Shown in pieces: positions 10,509 through 20,829 of a stretch of 64,000 nucleotides of DNA. Made by a program: the position numbers and the translations under genes. Numbering within the stretch: the stretch's first letter is position 1; every line of letters starts with the position of its first letter. The notes under the pieces were generated by a model. The model worked only from the letters and a program-made list of their open reading frames with translations, did not search any database and was not told where the DNA came from. Source of the DNA: Terebella lapidaria (taxonomy: Eukaryota > Annelida > Polychaeta > Terebellida > Terebellidae); the NCBI GenBank assembly GCA_949152475.1, contig OX424559.1:33461119-33525118 (forward strand), read 5' to 3'.

Positions 10509-13340
10509 GTGGACGCCGGCGCGAGTACCTCCGGGCAAGCGGACCAGCGTTTCTGGATGCCACCTCCGGCCAGAGGAGCTCTTGCGAGGGCTCCCGGCGG
10601 GGACTCCAGGCGGTCCGCGTCAGGTGGAATGGACCACCTCACTGACACTCTTAGTGTGCTGGCTCCTTTAGGGCGCTATGACCGCGCCCGGTTGCCCCAC
10701 CAGGGACGATCAGACCGGCGGCACCGTTCACCCTCTCTGCTGTCACAAGGCAATTCGGGGCCTTTGACGGAGAGGGAGAGGTGGCTGATATCCGAGGCGC
10801 TTGTACAGTTCAAGCGGAATCAGCCGCCTCCGAGCGTCGATCCGTCGGCCGTATTTAGTCCGGGGATGACTGGGCCCGTGGCCCCTCCCCAAGTCCTGCC
10901 GAGTCTGCAGGCGCCAGTGGCCCCCGCAATGGGACCCGCGCCTGCTCCGCGGCTCGGAGGCACCACGTTGGCAACCGCGTCGACCGTTCCGACGGTTGGA
11001 GCGCAAGCCGCGTGGTCTACTTACCCTGGCGCGTACAGTGTGTCGGACGGGCAGTGGCAACAGGCGGCTTCGGCCCCAAGCTTTGCCGCCCCATCTGGAG
11101 CCTACCCAGTAGGTTCGATGGGAGCCCCGCCCGCACCTAGCCAGAGTGGGTTTTTAGCGGGAATGACCCCGGCGGCAAACGTGAGCTTTCCTGCTCCCAT
11201 GTCCGTGGCGTCGATGTTTGCTCCGGCACACTCCGTCGCGGGCACGGGTAGCTCACGGGGCTTGCCGCTGTACACGGACGACCCCGGAGCCGGGACCGCA
11301 CGTCGGGCGCGTAACAAACGCGATGACGGGCCCGACCACTCCTCGTGGCGGAAAAGGTTCAATGGGGATAACGCCGACTTGGAGGATTACTTACTCTAAG
11401 TGTGGCGTACCGCCGTGTACGAAGGATGGACCCAGCAGGAAGCTGGGCATGTCCTCGCGGGGAGCTTGGAGGGAAAAGCTCTCCGCGTGATGCCGTGTCT
11501 GCCGGTGGGAACAGTGACCTTCGGCGAGGTTGCCCGTCAACTTCGCCTGCTGTTCACGCCGACGACCAATCGGCGGCAGTCTGAACGAGAGTTCAAGGCG
11601 CGTACCCGCCGTGACAGACTATGTGTTTAACCTGCGCATACTCGGCCGGAGAGCTTATCCGGACATGGACTCCAGACGGTTTGAGACGATGCTGATCGAT
11701 CAGTTCATCGATGGCCAGCCTTACCACTTAGCATACGGGCTGGCCACCCATGAAAAGCGATCGATGGAGGAGGCGATAGACTCCGCACTTGCGCTCGAGG
11801 TAGCTGTCCGCCATAGACAGTTGCCTCCGGCCCTGGCTCCGGCCTCGGCTGTTCCCGCGCAGGCGGCGACCCCTCCTCCGGCCAAAGCATCGCAGGTAAC
11901 CCCGTGGCAGGACCCGGTCGTCCGGGAACCCGCCAGGGAACCTACCCCGCAGTGGGTTAGTGCGCCGGCACCCTCCACAGGGATGCCCGCACATGCGGCA
12001 CCAGTCGCCGCGCCATACTCGTCCTCGGACGAGTGCGACATGGAGGCATACAATTTCGGCGCCGCGCAGATGATTGCGCACTGCGCCGGGATCGAAGCTC
12101 CGGGACCCGCAGAATGTTGCGCGTTCACCTCCGGACCAGCCCAGAACCGTCCCTGTTACTTCTGCGGAAAGCAGGGACACTTTTGGCTGAAGTGTCCGGA
12201 GCTGTTGGAACGCCTGCAGTCGCGCGGATACCAGGGAGCCCTCCCTGGCCCGCAACGTAGGAATTCCTTCCGGTCTGGTCCTCCGGGACAGCAAGGTCAG
12301 AACCCGCAGCAGGGAAACTAGATCCGGACGTGGTGGCGACCAACACTACGTCCGGGGATAGTTGTTCCGTGGCATCAGATGCCGCCCCACCCGCTGATGG
12401 GCAGGACAAACCTCAAGTTGATATGACTTCTCCGGAAGTAGTCCTTGGGGATCAGTCTAGCTTCTCCGCGGCTGAGGCGGATGGTGAGGACTCCGTAGAT
12501 GAGCTCAGCGTGTGCGAACGGTATCACCCTACCTGCGCGCTGGTGAGGGACCCCTGCTGGTACCTGCCCCTGTCCTTCGGACGGGAGCCGGTCCGGTTCC
12601 TCATGGACTCTGGCTCGGAGGTGACCCTCGTTGCCGCAGGAACGTTCAGGAAGGAGCCCGCGCTCCGCAACCTTGAGTTGCGGGATCCCGGACCGTACAA
12701 GCTCTACGGAGCGGGAGACAACCGCATCCGTATCCATGGCATCATCGATCTGCCTATTACCCTTCGGGACAAGGTGTATCTGACAGAGGCAATCGTTGCG
12801 GATATCGGAGCGGCCGGGATTATTGGAATTAATTTTCTACGGGTCCACCGGGTGACCGCCAACTTTAGTGCTGGCGAATTCCGGATGGGAGAGGACATAC
12901 AATTTCTCTTCCGCTCAGGCCCGATGCATTCATTTCAGATGCGGGCGGTGCGCACTGTGGTGGTGCCGCCGAGGAGTGAGATGATCATTGAGGCGAGGCC
13001 GCGTCGTCCCCGCATGCCCCTCGATGGTCGACCGTGTATAGTGCAACCCGTGAGCAGTTTCGCCGAAGGAACCGGACTCATGCTGGGTGGGGCCCTGGTC
13101 ATGTCCAACCCCCGCGCGATGCCCATCCTTGTAGTGAATCCTACGGATGCTCCGATTGTACTGCGGCGCCGATGCATAGCAGCTACTGCTACTCCCGCGT
13201 CATCGAGTCGTTTCCTCCCCGACGATCCTGTCTGCCGCGCTGCGTGCGCGGCGGCGGCCGCCGGAGATGACCCGTTCACCCTGCCGGACCATTTGGAATC
13301 TCGGGTTTCGAAGGACCGGTTGGATGAAGAGCAGCGCCAA
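10509..13340 (+). pseudogene. Gy1-a gag and protease region (fossil)
   Basis: A Pro/Ala/Gly-rich gag N-terminal part is followed by a capsid-like part (RAYPDMDSRRFE, LIDQFIDGQPYHLAYGL), a linker, and a zinc knuckle CYFCGKQGHFWLKC near 12150. The protease part carries FLMDSGSEVTLVA near 12600 and GIIGINFLR near 12825, the two strands of a retroviral-type aspartic protease active site. The region is broken in a few places. The same parts are seen in Gy1-c in better condition. Gag would form the particle and bind RNA; the protease would mature it. Confidence 0.85.
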
Positions 13341-13407
13341 GCGATGTGTTCATGGTTCCTGATGGTGCGGTTGGCAAGACTGACGTCCCAAACACCGCAT
13401 CGACCTC

Positions 13408-14010
13408 GTGGACGAGGGTCCTCTCAAGCAGCGTCTTCGTCGGGCAGCGATAGTGCACCAAGAGGTCATAGACCAGGAGGTGCAAAAGATGCTCGACTTG
13501 GACATCATCGAACCCAGTGACAGCCCTTGGGCCAGCCCTGTGGTTATGGTGAAGAAGAAGGACGGCTCATGGAGGTTCTGCGTGGATTATCGGAAGCTCA
13601 ACGATGCCACGCGGAAGGACTCATATCCTCTCCCGCACATTGAAGATACCTTCGATGCCCTGGCCGGGTCGCACTATTTCTGTGCTTTGGATCTGGCCTC
13701 CGGGTATTGGCAGGTGGAGATGGAGGAGAGTGATCGGGCAAAGACTGCCTCTTTACCAAGAACGGGCTCTACCAATTCAAGGTAATGCCGTTCGGGCTCT
13801 GTAACGCACCAGCGACGTTCGAGCGCCTCATGGAGATGGTACTTAAAGGGTTCCTCTGGAAGCGATGTATGGTCTACATCGACAGTGTCGTCATGTATGG
13901 CCGGTCGTTCGAGGAAATCCTCACCAACCTCCAGATGGTGCTCCATTGCATCCGCGGAGCAGGGCTTAAATTGAATATATACTGGATATACTGGATACCC
14001 ACCGGGTCAC
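13408..14010 (+). pseudogene. Gy1-a reverse transcriptase part (fossil)
   Basis: Motifs in order: SPWASPVVMVKKKDGSWRFC, VDYRKLNDATRKDSYPLP, FCALDLASGYWQVEM, MPFGLCNAPATFERLMEMVL and an active-site region beginning MVYID. These are the fingers and palm motifs of Ty3/gypsy reverse transcriptase. The part is broken and shorter than the corresponding region of Gy1-b. Confidence 0.88.
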
Positions 14011-15087
14011 CCCGCGCAGTTTCCGGTACATCCTGGTGATTTCCGACTATTTCACCAAATACACCGATGCCTACCCACTGCGCCGCCAGACTGCGGACGA
14101 GGTAGCTCGGTTGCTGGTGAATAGATGGGTGGTGTACCATGGGGTACCTAAGCAGGTACATTCGGATCAGGGCACGCACTTTGAGAGCAACCTGTTACGG
14201 AACCTAGCACAGATGCTAGGCAGTACCAAGGTGCGGACCACCCCCTACAGGCTCCAGTCTGATGGCCAGGTCGAACGCTTCAATCGATCGGTCCTCAATA
14301 TGCTGGCGGCCTTTGTGAATGATCGTGCGAATGATTGGGATGACCACCTCCCGTATGTCTTAATGGCGTACAGGTCGTCGGTCCACTCTTCGACCGGAGT
14401 TACTCCGCACGCGATGTTGTACGGCCGGGAGCTGAATCTGCCCGTGGATATTATGTATCCAACTGCGGCAGAGACCGGCGCAGTACCCCAGTGCGGTCCG
14501 GAGTAAGTGGAGTGGATTCGCCGCGCCCTGGCGAACGCCCATGATTTCGCGCGTGCGCGCCTGGACAAGTCTGCCATCCGGCAGAAGCGACACTATGACG
14601 GGTGCTAAGGGTATGCTAAGGGTAGGCCAGCTTTTGCGGAAGGCAACAAGGTGCGCTATTATTATCCGCCGCTTAAGCAAGGTAACAAATTTGCTAAGCC
14701 GTGGATAGGCCGTTTACGGTACTGAAACATGTGACAGATGTGGACTACCGGATCCGGAGGGATTCCGATCCGGACAGGGTTCTGGTTGTCCATATCGATA
14801 ATCTGAAGAAGTACGAGGGCCTGCTTGTCATGGATCCGCTCGTTCAAGATGCGGAACCGGATGATGCTCCCGTATGGGATCCGTCCGGTCAGCATCCGCG
14901 GACTCCGGACGAGCGTGTGCGCCGTATGGTGGGCCTCCCGGACCTCTCTGACCTGTCAGATGATGGACTGGGTGGCTATCAGCCAGATGACGGCGATCCG
15001 CAGGTACCCCCACTCCCTCCAGTACCTGCGGATGACGGGCGGCCACGCCGGAAACCACGTGCGCCGGCCCGATATGGGTGGGAATAA
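14011..15087 (+). pseudogene. Gy1-a integrase part (fossil)
   Basis: The catalytic core shows YILVISDYFTKYTDAYPL (first Asp), HSDQGTHFES (second Asp) and SDGQVERFNRS (Glu), the DDE triad of retroelement integrase. VVYHGVPKQV and LPYVLMAYRSSVHSSTGVTP follow the family pattern. Further on, RPFTVLKHVTDVDYRIRR and VVHIDNLKKYEG match the GPY/F-type C-terminal module. No chromodomain was seen, which argues against the chromovirus branch. Confidence 0.88.
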
Positions 15088-15089
15088 CA

Positions 15090-16690
15090 TTCCGCCCATG
15101 CGGATGCGTCTGCGGTACCCGTCTATCACACCAAGGACGAGTTTTAGGTCGTTCCGTGAGACTCCGCACGACTTACCTCCGCGGGTGGCTACTTTGTGGC
15201 TATCTTTGGAGTTGAGGTCCACGGAGACTTTCATGTTGTAACGCCGCCGCTCCGCATCCGCCCTCCCGTAGTTTTCAGCGCTAGGGACGTGCGGCAACCC
15301 TATCCGCATCAGTTCGCCTGTAGTCCGGCATAGTTAACACAGCGGCTACGCTGGCCGGACGACTTTTGTGGATTTGCCGGACGCCCCTGGTCCCAGAACA
15401 GCCTCTTAAGTGGCCAGACTGAGGTTGGGATTTACGTCCGCTACGGGAGAAGCGCCTTCCCACGGATTTGGGGAACTGGCTCTGGACGCGGGGATAGTGT
15501 TCGCATGTGAGGACTGACGTCCGCGGTTCGTCCGCGTGACTCGTCTGGCGTTCGCGACGCTTTAAGATGACGCACTTCGGTGTAGTTATCCCCCGTGTGC
15601 CATTACTATAATTAAGGTTATAGTAATTAAGGTTTCTTACGGCAGGAAACCGACTATCCATTATGATAATGGAGCGGTTGTTAAGTCCGCGTGTGCGGAC
15701 CAGCCGCGGCAGCGGGTGACGCTCATTCTCGTCCGGATCGTACCTTACAATACGCGGTCCAGCCGGAATGACCGGAACCACGGCCTCCTTCTAAGAAGGG
15801 GGTCGTATGTTACATGCGCAACACTTGTGGTGGCTTTTAATTCCAATTTCATATTCATTGGATAAGGGCAATACGCCGTTCTATAGTAGGCGTCCGGCTT
15901 GGACGCGGGCAGCTCCGGACGTCCGCCGGCTATTGCTTTCACCATCTTTGGGCGCCTCTAGATTGGGCGCCGGTATGAAGGGTTCGCCCCCTAACCATTG
16001 AGGTTATGGCCCATGCCGGCTCCGCGTCGAATCTATTGGCTCTGCGCTCCGGTAGTCGTTTGAGGAGGCTCTGGGTTGGACCGGGCACCGCTCCGCGGCC
16101 GGGCAGTACGTCGGGGTTGCTAGTGGGCGCTTTGCAAACGCCCATAGGGCGCCCGATTGTCTGTCCGGACGTCATGGGTATGTCCGATCGCCCTGTAAGC
16201 GTGCCAGCGGCTATGGGGAGTGATTTTGTTTATTTTCCATCTCATGTATTATTTATGGGAGAATTATAAGCCACAAGTGTGCGCGTGTTCCCGTGGAAAT
16301 GCTATTCTTACTCATTTACCAAATATATGAGAAAGTTTAGTGATATATCTCTTTTCCCTGGTGCAATAGAGAGTAGGAAATCGGGATATTTCTGCTTTCG
16401 CAAGAGGGGTGTAGGAGATTGTGTACATTGTATCAAAGGCTGTGTGATGTGATCTATGAAAAAGCATGCAAGTGGTGGTGGATTTATTTCCATTGCTGCT
16501 TGGGCGGTGTTAAAATTTTATTTATCGCTGCTGATAGGGTGACATAATCGTAACACCCACAAGTAGTTTGGCTTTTGATACATTGTATACAATCTTTAAC
16601 CTGCGAGGGTGATTAACTTCACGTCATTGATCGCCAGTGCGAAAGCTTCTGCTAATGACTGCTGTTAATTACTGAAGTATTTTAGCGGGT
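15090..16690 (+). other. Gy1-a post-pol linker, conserved but apparently non-coding
   Basis: There is no sustained open frame in the sense direction. Blocks such as GGTTCGCCCCCTAACCATTG near 15980 and a TTAACTTCAC-type block near 16615 recur in Gy1-b (near 46150-46185 and 45555). Conservation between copies of a stretch with no frame suggests a regulatory role, for example splicing, packaging or a promoter for the accessory region. That role is inference. Confidence 0.5.
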
Positions 16691-16696
16691 TCTGGC

Positions 16697-18704
16697 GTGT
16701 ACTCGAGACCCCTAGCTGGGCCTGAGGAGGATGACCGCGAGGACGTCCCCGAAGGCGCGTATGTGGGTTCTGCGGAACCCAGCTCCGGCTCTGGTTCTGG
16801 TACAGGAACCGAGCCCGAGAATGAGGTCGCGGCGGACTGCCCCGCAGGTAGTGACTCGGCTACGTTAGCCGCCGAGCAGCTCCTAAATCCGTCTCCTTTT
16901 CCCCGCGTGGAAGAGTTGATGGACTGCGGTGAGGTAGGACCCGCTGGTGTAGACATTGTGTTGCACCCGTCCCAGGATATGCTTGCGTCTCTGGGGCCGG
17001 ATGAGAGTACTTGTGCGGAAACCCGTCCGGGTGGCCGTAGCCGTCCGGACACCGGTTCCGCCAAGAACGCCAAGTCTGGTCCGCACGACCAGGAGACACC
17101 TGGGACTTGGGCAGAGCAGGTTGACGCGGCTGAGGAAGCCGCATCCCAAGCTCCGGCCCAGGAACAGGAGTCTGGCTCGAAGGAGACCGAGGACCGGGAT
17201 GACGGGTTTACATCGCCCATCTCCCGACACACTCGCCGTCGAGCCAAGGAGATCGCCCAGAAGTAGTGGAAGGCCCAGCAAGTGCTAGAGGCCGCCAACC
17301 GCGGGCGATCTGAGTAAGGATCCGACCAGGACCCGGCCTCCTCGCCTCCGAAGAAGAAGAAGAAGCGGACCCACCGGAAAAAGAAGTCCGGTGCCCCGCC
17401 TCAACCCGGATCACAGTCCGGAGGACCTAAGCCGCTGGCGCCTAAGCCGGGCGGCCAGTCAGGGTCCTCCGCCAAACCCGGAGACGCCAAGGTGCCTAAT
17501 CCCTCGGGATCTGGTGCGGGCAGCGCCTCCGAAGGATCCGGCCAGGGCGCAGGAGGTTCCAGTAAGCGGGTGCCAATCCAGGCACCAAAAGGAACCTCCT
17601 CTTCTTCTTCCTCTGGTAAAAAGAAGCCTACCGGAGCTGCGGAGGTGGGGTCGAGTCCAGTGGACCATGGGCGGCCCTTGCCGAAGGAAGGAGATCTTCG
17701 CTTAGAACTCCTCCGGAAGCGCGCGGAGCAAGACGGGGTCAACCTGTCTGACGCCGCACTGGAGTCGGGACGTTGGGCCGCGACCCAACGCGCGGAGAGT
17801 GTGCCCCGACAACCCAGGTCGGACAACCCAGGTCGGATCCGGATGGCAAAGCACCGCCTCCCTGGACTTGGATCCCCTCGACGCCACGGCGGACGTACGC
17901 CGGAGGTTTGGTCCCAAGATCGCCAGCGCCTACGAGACTTTCCGCGAGTCTGTAGGCCAGGCGGTCGGCCATCGTCGCGATGGTTTGGACCGGATCCCCG
18001 GTGACCCAGCATTGGTGAACCTGCCAGTGCCCCGAGCCATTCGTGACTTGGGGTCTGCAGGCGTGGCCGCACTGGTCTGCGCTAGAGAAGAGCACCCCTG
18101 GGATCACCCCCAGCGCGGTCGACTCACTCAAGCGGCGGAGTACCTTGTGGCGGAGATGGACAGCTCTCTGGACCAGTTCAGCTGGTGCCGCGCTGAGGCC
18201 TCCCGTGTCGCATGCGATCTTGCATACGACCAAGGCCTCATGGAAGGCACCCGGCGGAGCCTAGAGAGCTACCGGACTTTGTCGGCCATCATTGAGCGGC
18301 GCGCGTTCGACCAGGGTCGAACTGCCGCTCTAGCCGAGCAGTCCGGGGCGTCCGCCCCCGCCCCAGAGGTAACCGCTAGGATGGAGCACCTGGAGTCTGA
18401 GAATAAGCAGCTACGGTGTCGTCTTGACGAAGCCGAGGCCGCTCGGACTCGCCTACTCCAGGGCGTCGATGACCCCGAGTTGTCCGCCCGGAACCAGGCG
18501 GCTCTCCAGCGGGCGGATGCCGCTTTGGAGCTGGCCATCTACCCATACCTAGTTCAGGTGTGGGGAGAGCACACGGCCGGCCCTCAGCACACCCGCGATA
18601 CGGTAGAGATGTTCCGCGCCATCGCAGACCTCGGCGCCACATCTCTACCGGCCTCCGTAGTCATGGCTCCGTCAGGACCCGGGTTGCAGGGACTCACCGC
18701 ATAA
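16697..18704 (+). pseudogene. Gy1-a post-pol accessory region (fossil, no known family)
   Basis: Three sense-strand open stretches (16697-17266, 17492-18004, 17799-18704) carry protein-like sequence that recurs in Gy1-b at 41724-44932. In order they give an acidic Glu/Asp/Ser-rich part; a basic segment (SRHTRRRAKEIAQK) with a Lys-rich run; a Ser/Gly-rich linker; then a helical part with RFGPKIASAYETFRESVGQ and a coiled-coil-like MEHLESENKQLRCRLDEAEA. The end has ALELAIYPYLVQVWGEHTAG. There is no signal peptide or membrane span, so an envelope is unlikely. The region is broken in a few places. Charged, coiled-coil content suggests a nuclear or nucleic-acid-linked protein, but this is inference. 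Confidence 0.65.
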
Positions 18705-19375
18705 GCCCCTGCAAGCGCCACTGGGCCTGCCTCATCCGCCCGTGCAGCCGGCTTTCCCACTGCTGGCTCCGCTGCTTCTGCAGCGTAGGGACCAGTCACC
18801 GCCGCCAAACTCCAGGACAGGCGGCACGGATGAGGAGCCGATGACGTCAGAGGAAGGCTAGAGTGCTAGCCTCGTCGCCGCACTTGCGCGGCGGCGTGCC
18901 GGAGTCGCTCCCGCGGCTCCGCCCTGCCTCAGACTCGTTTTGCGGATCTGAGGAGCCGGCCGGCAGGGCGGTCGGCAACACTTTTTAGAGGTATTATCAC
19001 TTTTGATCACCCGGTGTGTCGTTTTACAAAATTTCTAAATTTAAAGTTTAACCTTAAAGATATTCCAAAGACTCGACACGCCGTCCTTTTATAACGGATG
19101 ACCTTCCAAGGTCATCACACGGTTTTGGACCACCTCGGTCAAAATTTTAGCTTGTTTATGAGGGTTTAGTCAAAATTACAAAGCGCGTTATAGTTTACTC
19201 CGTAAGTCCGGGGGTAGTTCCCCATTCTTCCAAAAGGGACTTTAAAGTGCTAGTGTTTTGCGCCGTGACTTCCGGGCATTGCCATCTTGCCTTCTTCCGG
19301 CCCCCGCCATGCGAAGCCTTCGTCGGGTTTCTGGCATTTTGGGCGCGGGCGGAACATGTTGGGGACCAACATTGT
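18705..19375 (+). other. Gy1-a 3' untranslated stretch before the polypurine tract
   Basis: GC-rich sequence turns AT-rich near 18990 and contains a CAAGGTCATCACACGG block. There is no sustained frame. It occupies the position of the 3' untranslated region of the accessory transcript. Confidence 0.45.
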
Positions 19376-19388
19376 AAGAAGGGGGTAA
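19376..19388 (+). promoter_or_regulatory. Gy1-a polypurine tract
   Basis: AAGAAGGGGGTAA directly abuts the 3' LTR, the expected primer site for plus-strand synthesis. The complement of the same tract abuts the LTR of Gy1-b at 41449. Confidence 0.8.
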
Positions 19389-20125
19389 TGTGGCGATTTT
19401 GCCCTAAGCACGCGGCAGGTGATTGTAAACATACATGCCATTTATGTGGCCTTTTCGTTCTTGGCCTTGTTTTGACACGCTCCGTTCGAGCGTGCGTTGC
19501 CACGGCAACGCATTGTAATTTACGTTCCAGTAAACTATAACAATGGTTTGATTATACCTCGCGTGGGTCCTACAGTTTGTAGTGTATTATATATACACTG
19601 GAAGCTACTCGATCGAGGAGATTGTCCGAGAGAGAGAGTGAACAGGACGCACGCGAGGCTTGCCATGAGCTTTGCATTCCCTGGTCGCGAGTAGTGGGCT
19701 CTTAGAGCCCTGGGGACGATTTCCATGGGGAGGCCCGAGCTGGGAGAGACGAGTTGCTGACTCGGGGGCGCAAGCCCTGTGGATCGCCAGTTCTCTCCCT
19801 TCCCGGGACGTGTGACACAGGCTCTGGCCAGCATGTCGGACTGTACGGGGTTCCGTCCCCGAGACAGACCGCGGCTCGCCAGGCCCCTTCAGTTAACACC
19901 GTGGTGATGAACCAGTTTCTGAACGGTGTCCGTAGGCCTGGGAGTGTCTGGTGGGCTGTTACCTGGTTACCGTTAATGCTAGAGTGGTTACCGTGTCCAC
20001 AGTGACCTCCGGTGAGCGGCGCCGCCGCAAGGATCCGGAATAGCGGATGCGCGTCCGCAAGAATTCGCGGTGAGAGGACTATCCTCAAGGATCCCGAAGA
20101 GCGGACGATAGTCAATAACTTTACA
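19389..20125 (+). repeat. Gy1-a 3' LTR
   Basis: It is 737 bp, homologous to 9691-10387, and starts and ends identically (TGTGGCG and CTTTACA). It contains a perfect X-box-type palindrome GTTGCCACGGCAAC at 19496-19509 and a TATATATA core near 19590. Confidence 0.92.
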
Positions 20126-20341
20126 CAAAATTATTAAATTTCATGCAATATAGAATATTATTATTATTACACCAGAGATTAATACCTGGGGAGATATAGG
20201 ACTATCTAGTATAAAATATTCTCAGTATAGGGGGGCCTAGTCTAGTACTGAAAATGCACTCACTGTACAGATCTATCTACGGGTACATTTATTTCCAATA
20301 ATGATATATTCATATTCAGTTACTAGTAGATTACTGATTAC

Positions 20342-20606
20342 CTTTAACTTTTTTTCTTTGGGTTTGGTGGCGTACTGAAATGGCAGGTACATATCCTGTG
20401 ATGTGCTTTGGGCTGCCACAGTTTACCAGGTAAGGCCTTCCCAGTCTTGTCGTCGATAGCCTGCCTGTCAGCGCAAGCACCCACACATTTTTCCAATGGT
20501 CATCACTCGGGAATGATAGGAATGTGCAATTCGATGTGCTTGATTTATATGCACACTGTATTGCACAACAGTGATTGCCAGCAGGCTTGAAACCTAACCG
20601 ACTCAT
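20342..20606 (-). pseudogene. THAP zinc-finger exon (frame disturbed)
   Basis: The minus strand opens MSRLGFKPAGNHCCAIQC, then CTFLSFPSDDHWKNVW, the start of a C2CH THAP DNA-binding domain. The second half, GKLWQPKAHHRICTCHF (20377-20440), is in another frame, so a shift lies near 20480-20500. A further shift at the A7 run near 20350 would bring the exon back to the phase of the donor GT at 20341-20340. The outer phase fits the candidate terminal exon at 9471. Two compensating shifts could be assembly errors or real decay. THAP proteins bind DNA and often derive from P-element-type transposases. The domain assignment is good; whether the gene is active is unknown. Confidence 0.65.
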
Positions 20607-20829
20607 GCGTTTTTCTCAGACTAAACAGCTCCGTTAACGTGAAAATATCAGCAACAGGCGTCCCTGGAAACATCGCTAAACCGGAAGTCAACAGAGGAAG
20701 GTTCGCTCGTTATTCGATAGGTGTCGCATGTGAGAACGTAGGTTCGGGAAAACATACCAGTCATATTAAGACACAAGAACAAAATGAACGAGACAATCAG
20801 AGATTGCAGACCCTCGCCCTTCAGATTTA

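Larger units (their letters stand above)
9691..20125 (+). mobile_element. Gy1-a: Ty3/gypsy retrotransposon, two LTRs, broken
   Basis: LTRs beginning TGTGGCGATTTTGCCC and ending in TTACA lie at 9691-10387 and 19389-20125. CAAA on both sides (9687-9690 and 20126-20129) looks like a 4-bp target duplication. Order: 5' LTR, primer-binding site, proline-rich gag with a CCHC knuckle, protease, reverse transcriptase, integrase, a linker of about 1.6 kb, a post-pol accessory region, polypurine tract, 3' LTR. The two LTRs differ at roughly 20 positions by eye (about 3%), so the insertion is fairly recent. The coding part is broken at several places (about five or more) and no RNase H domain was recognised in it. 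The copy is opposite in strand to the surrounding THAP gene. Confidence 0.93.

Noticed and set aside
11705-12409. Antisense ORFs of 61-188 codons over Gy1-a gag
   Set aside because: Shadows of the GC-rich gag frame; the sense strand carries the zinc knuckle and protease motifs.
16669-18233. Antisense ORFs (up to 223 codons) over the accessory region
   Set aside because: The sense frames, not these, recur with similarity in Gy1-b.
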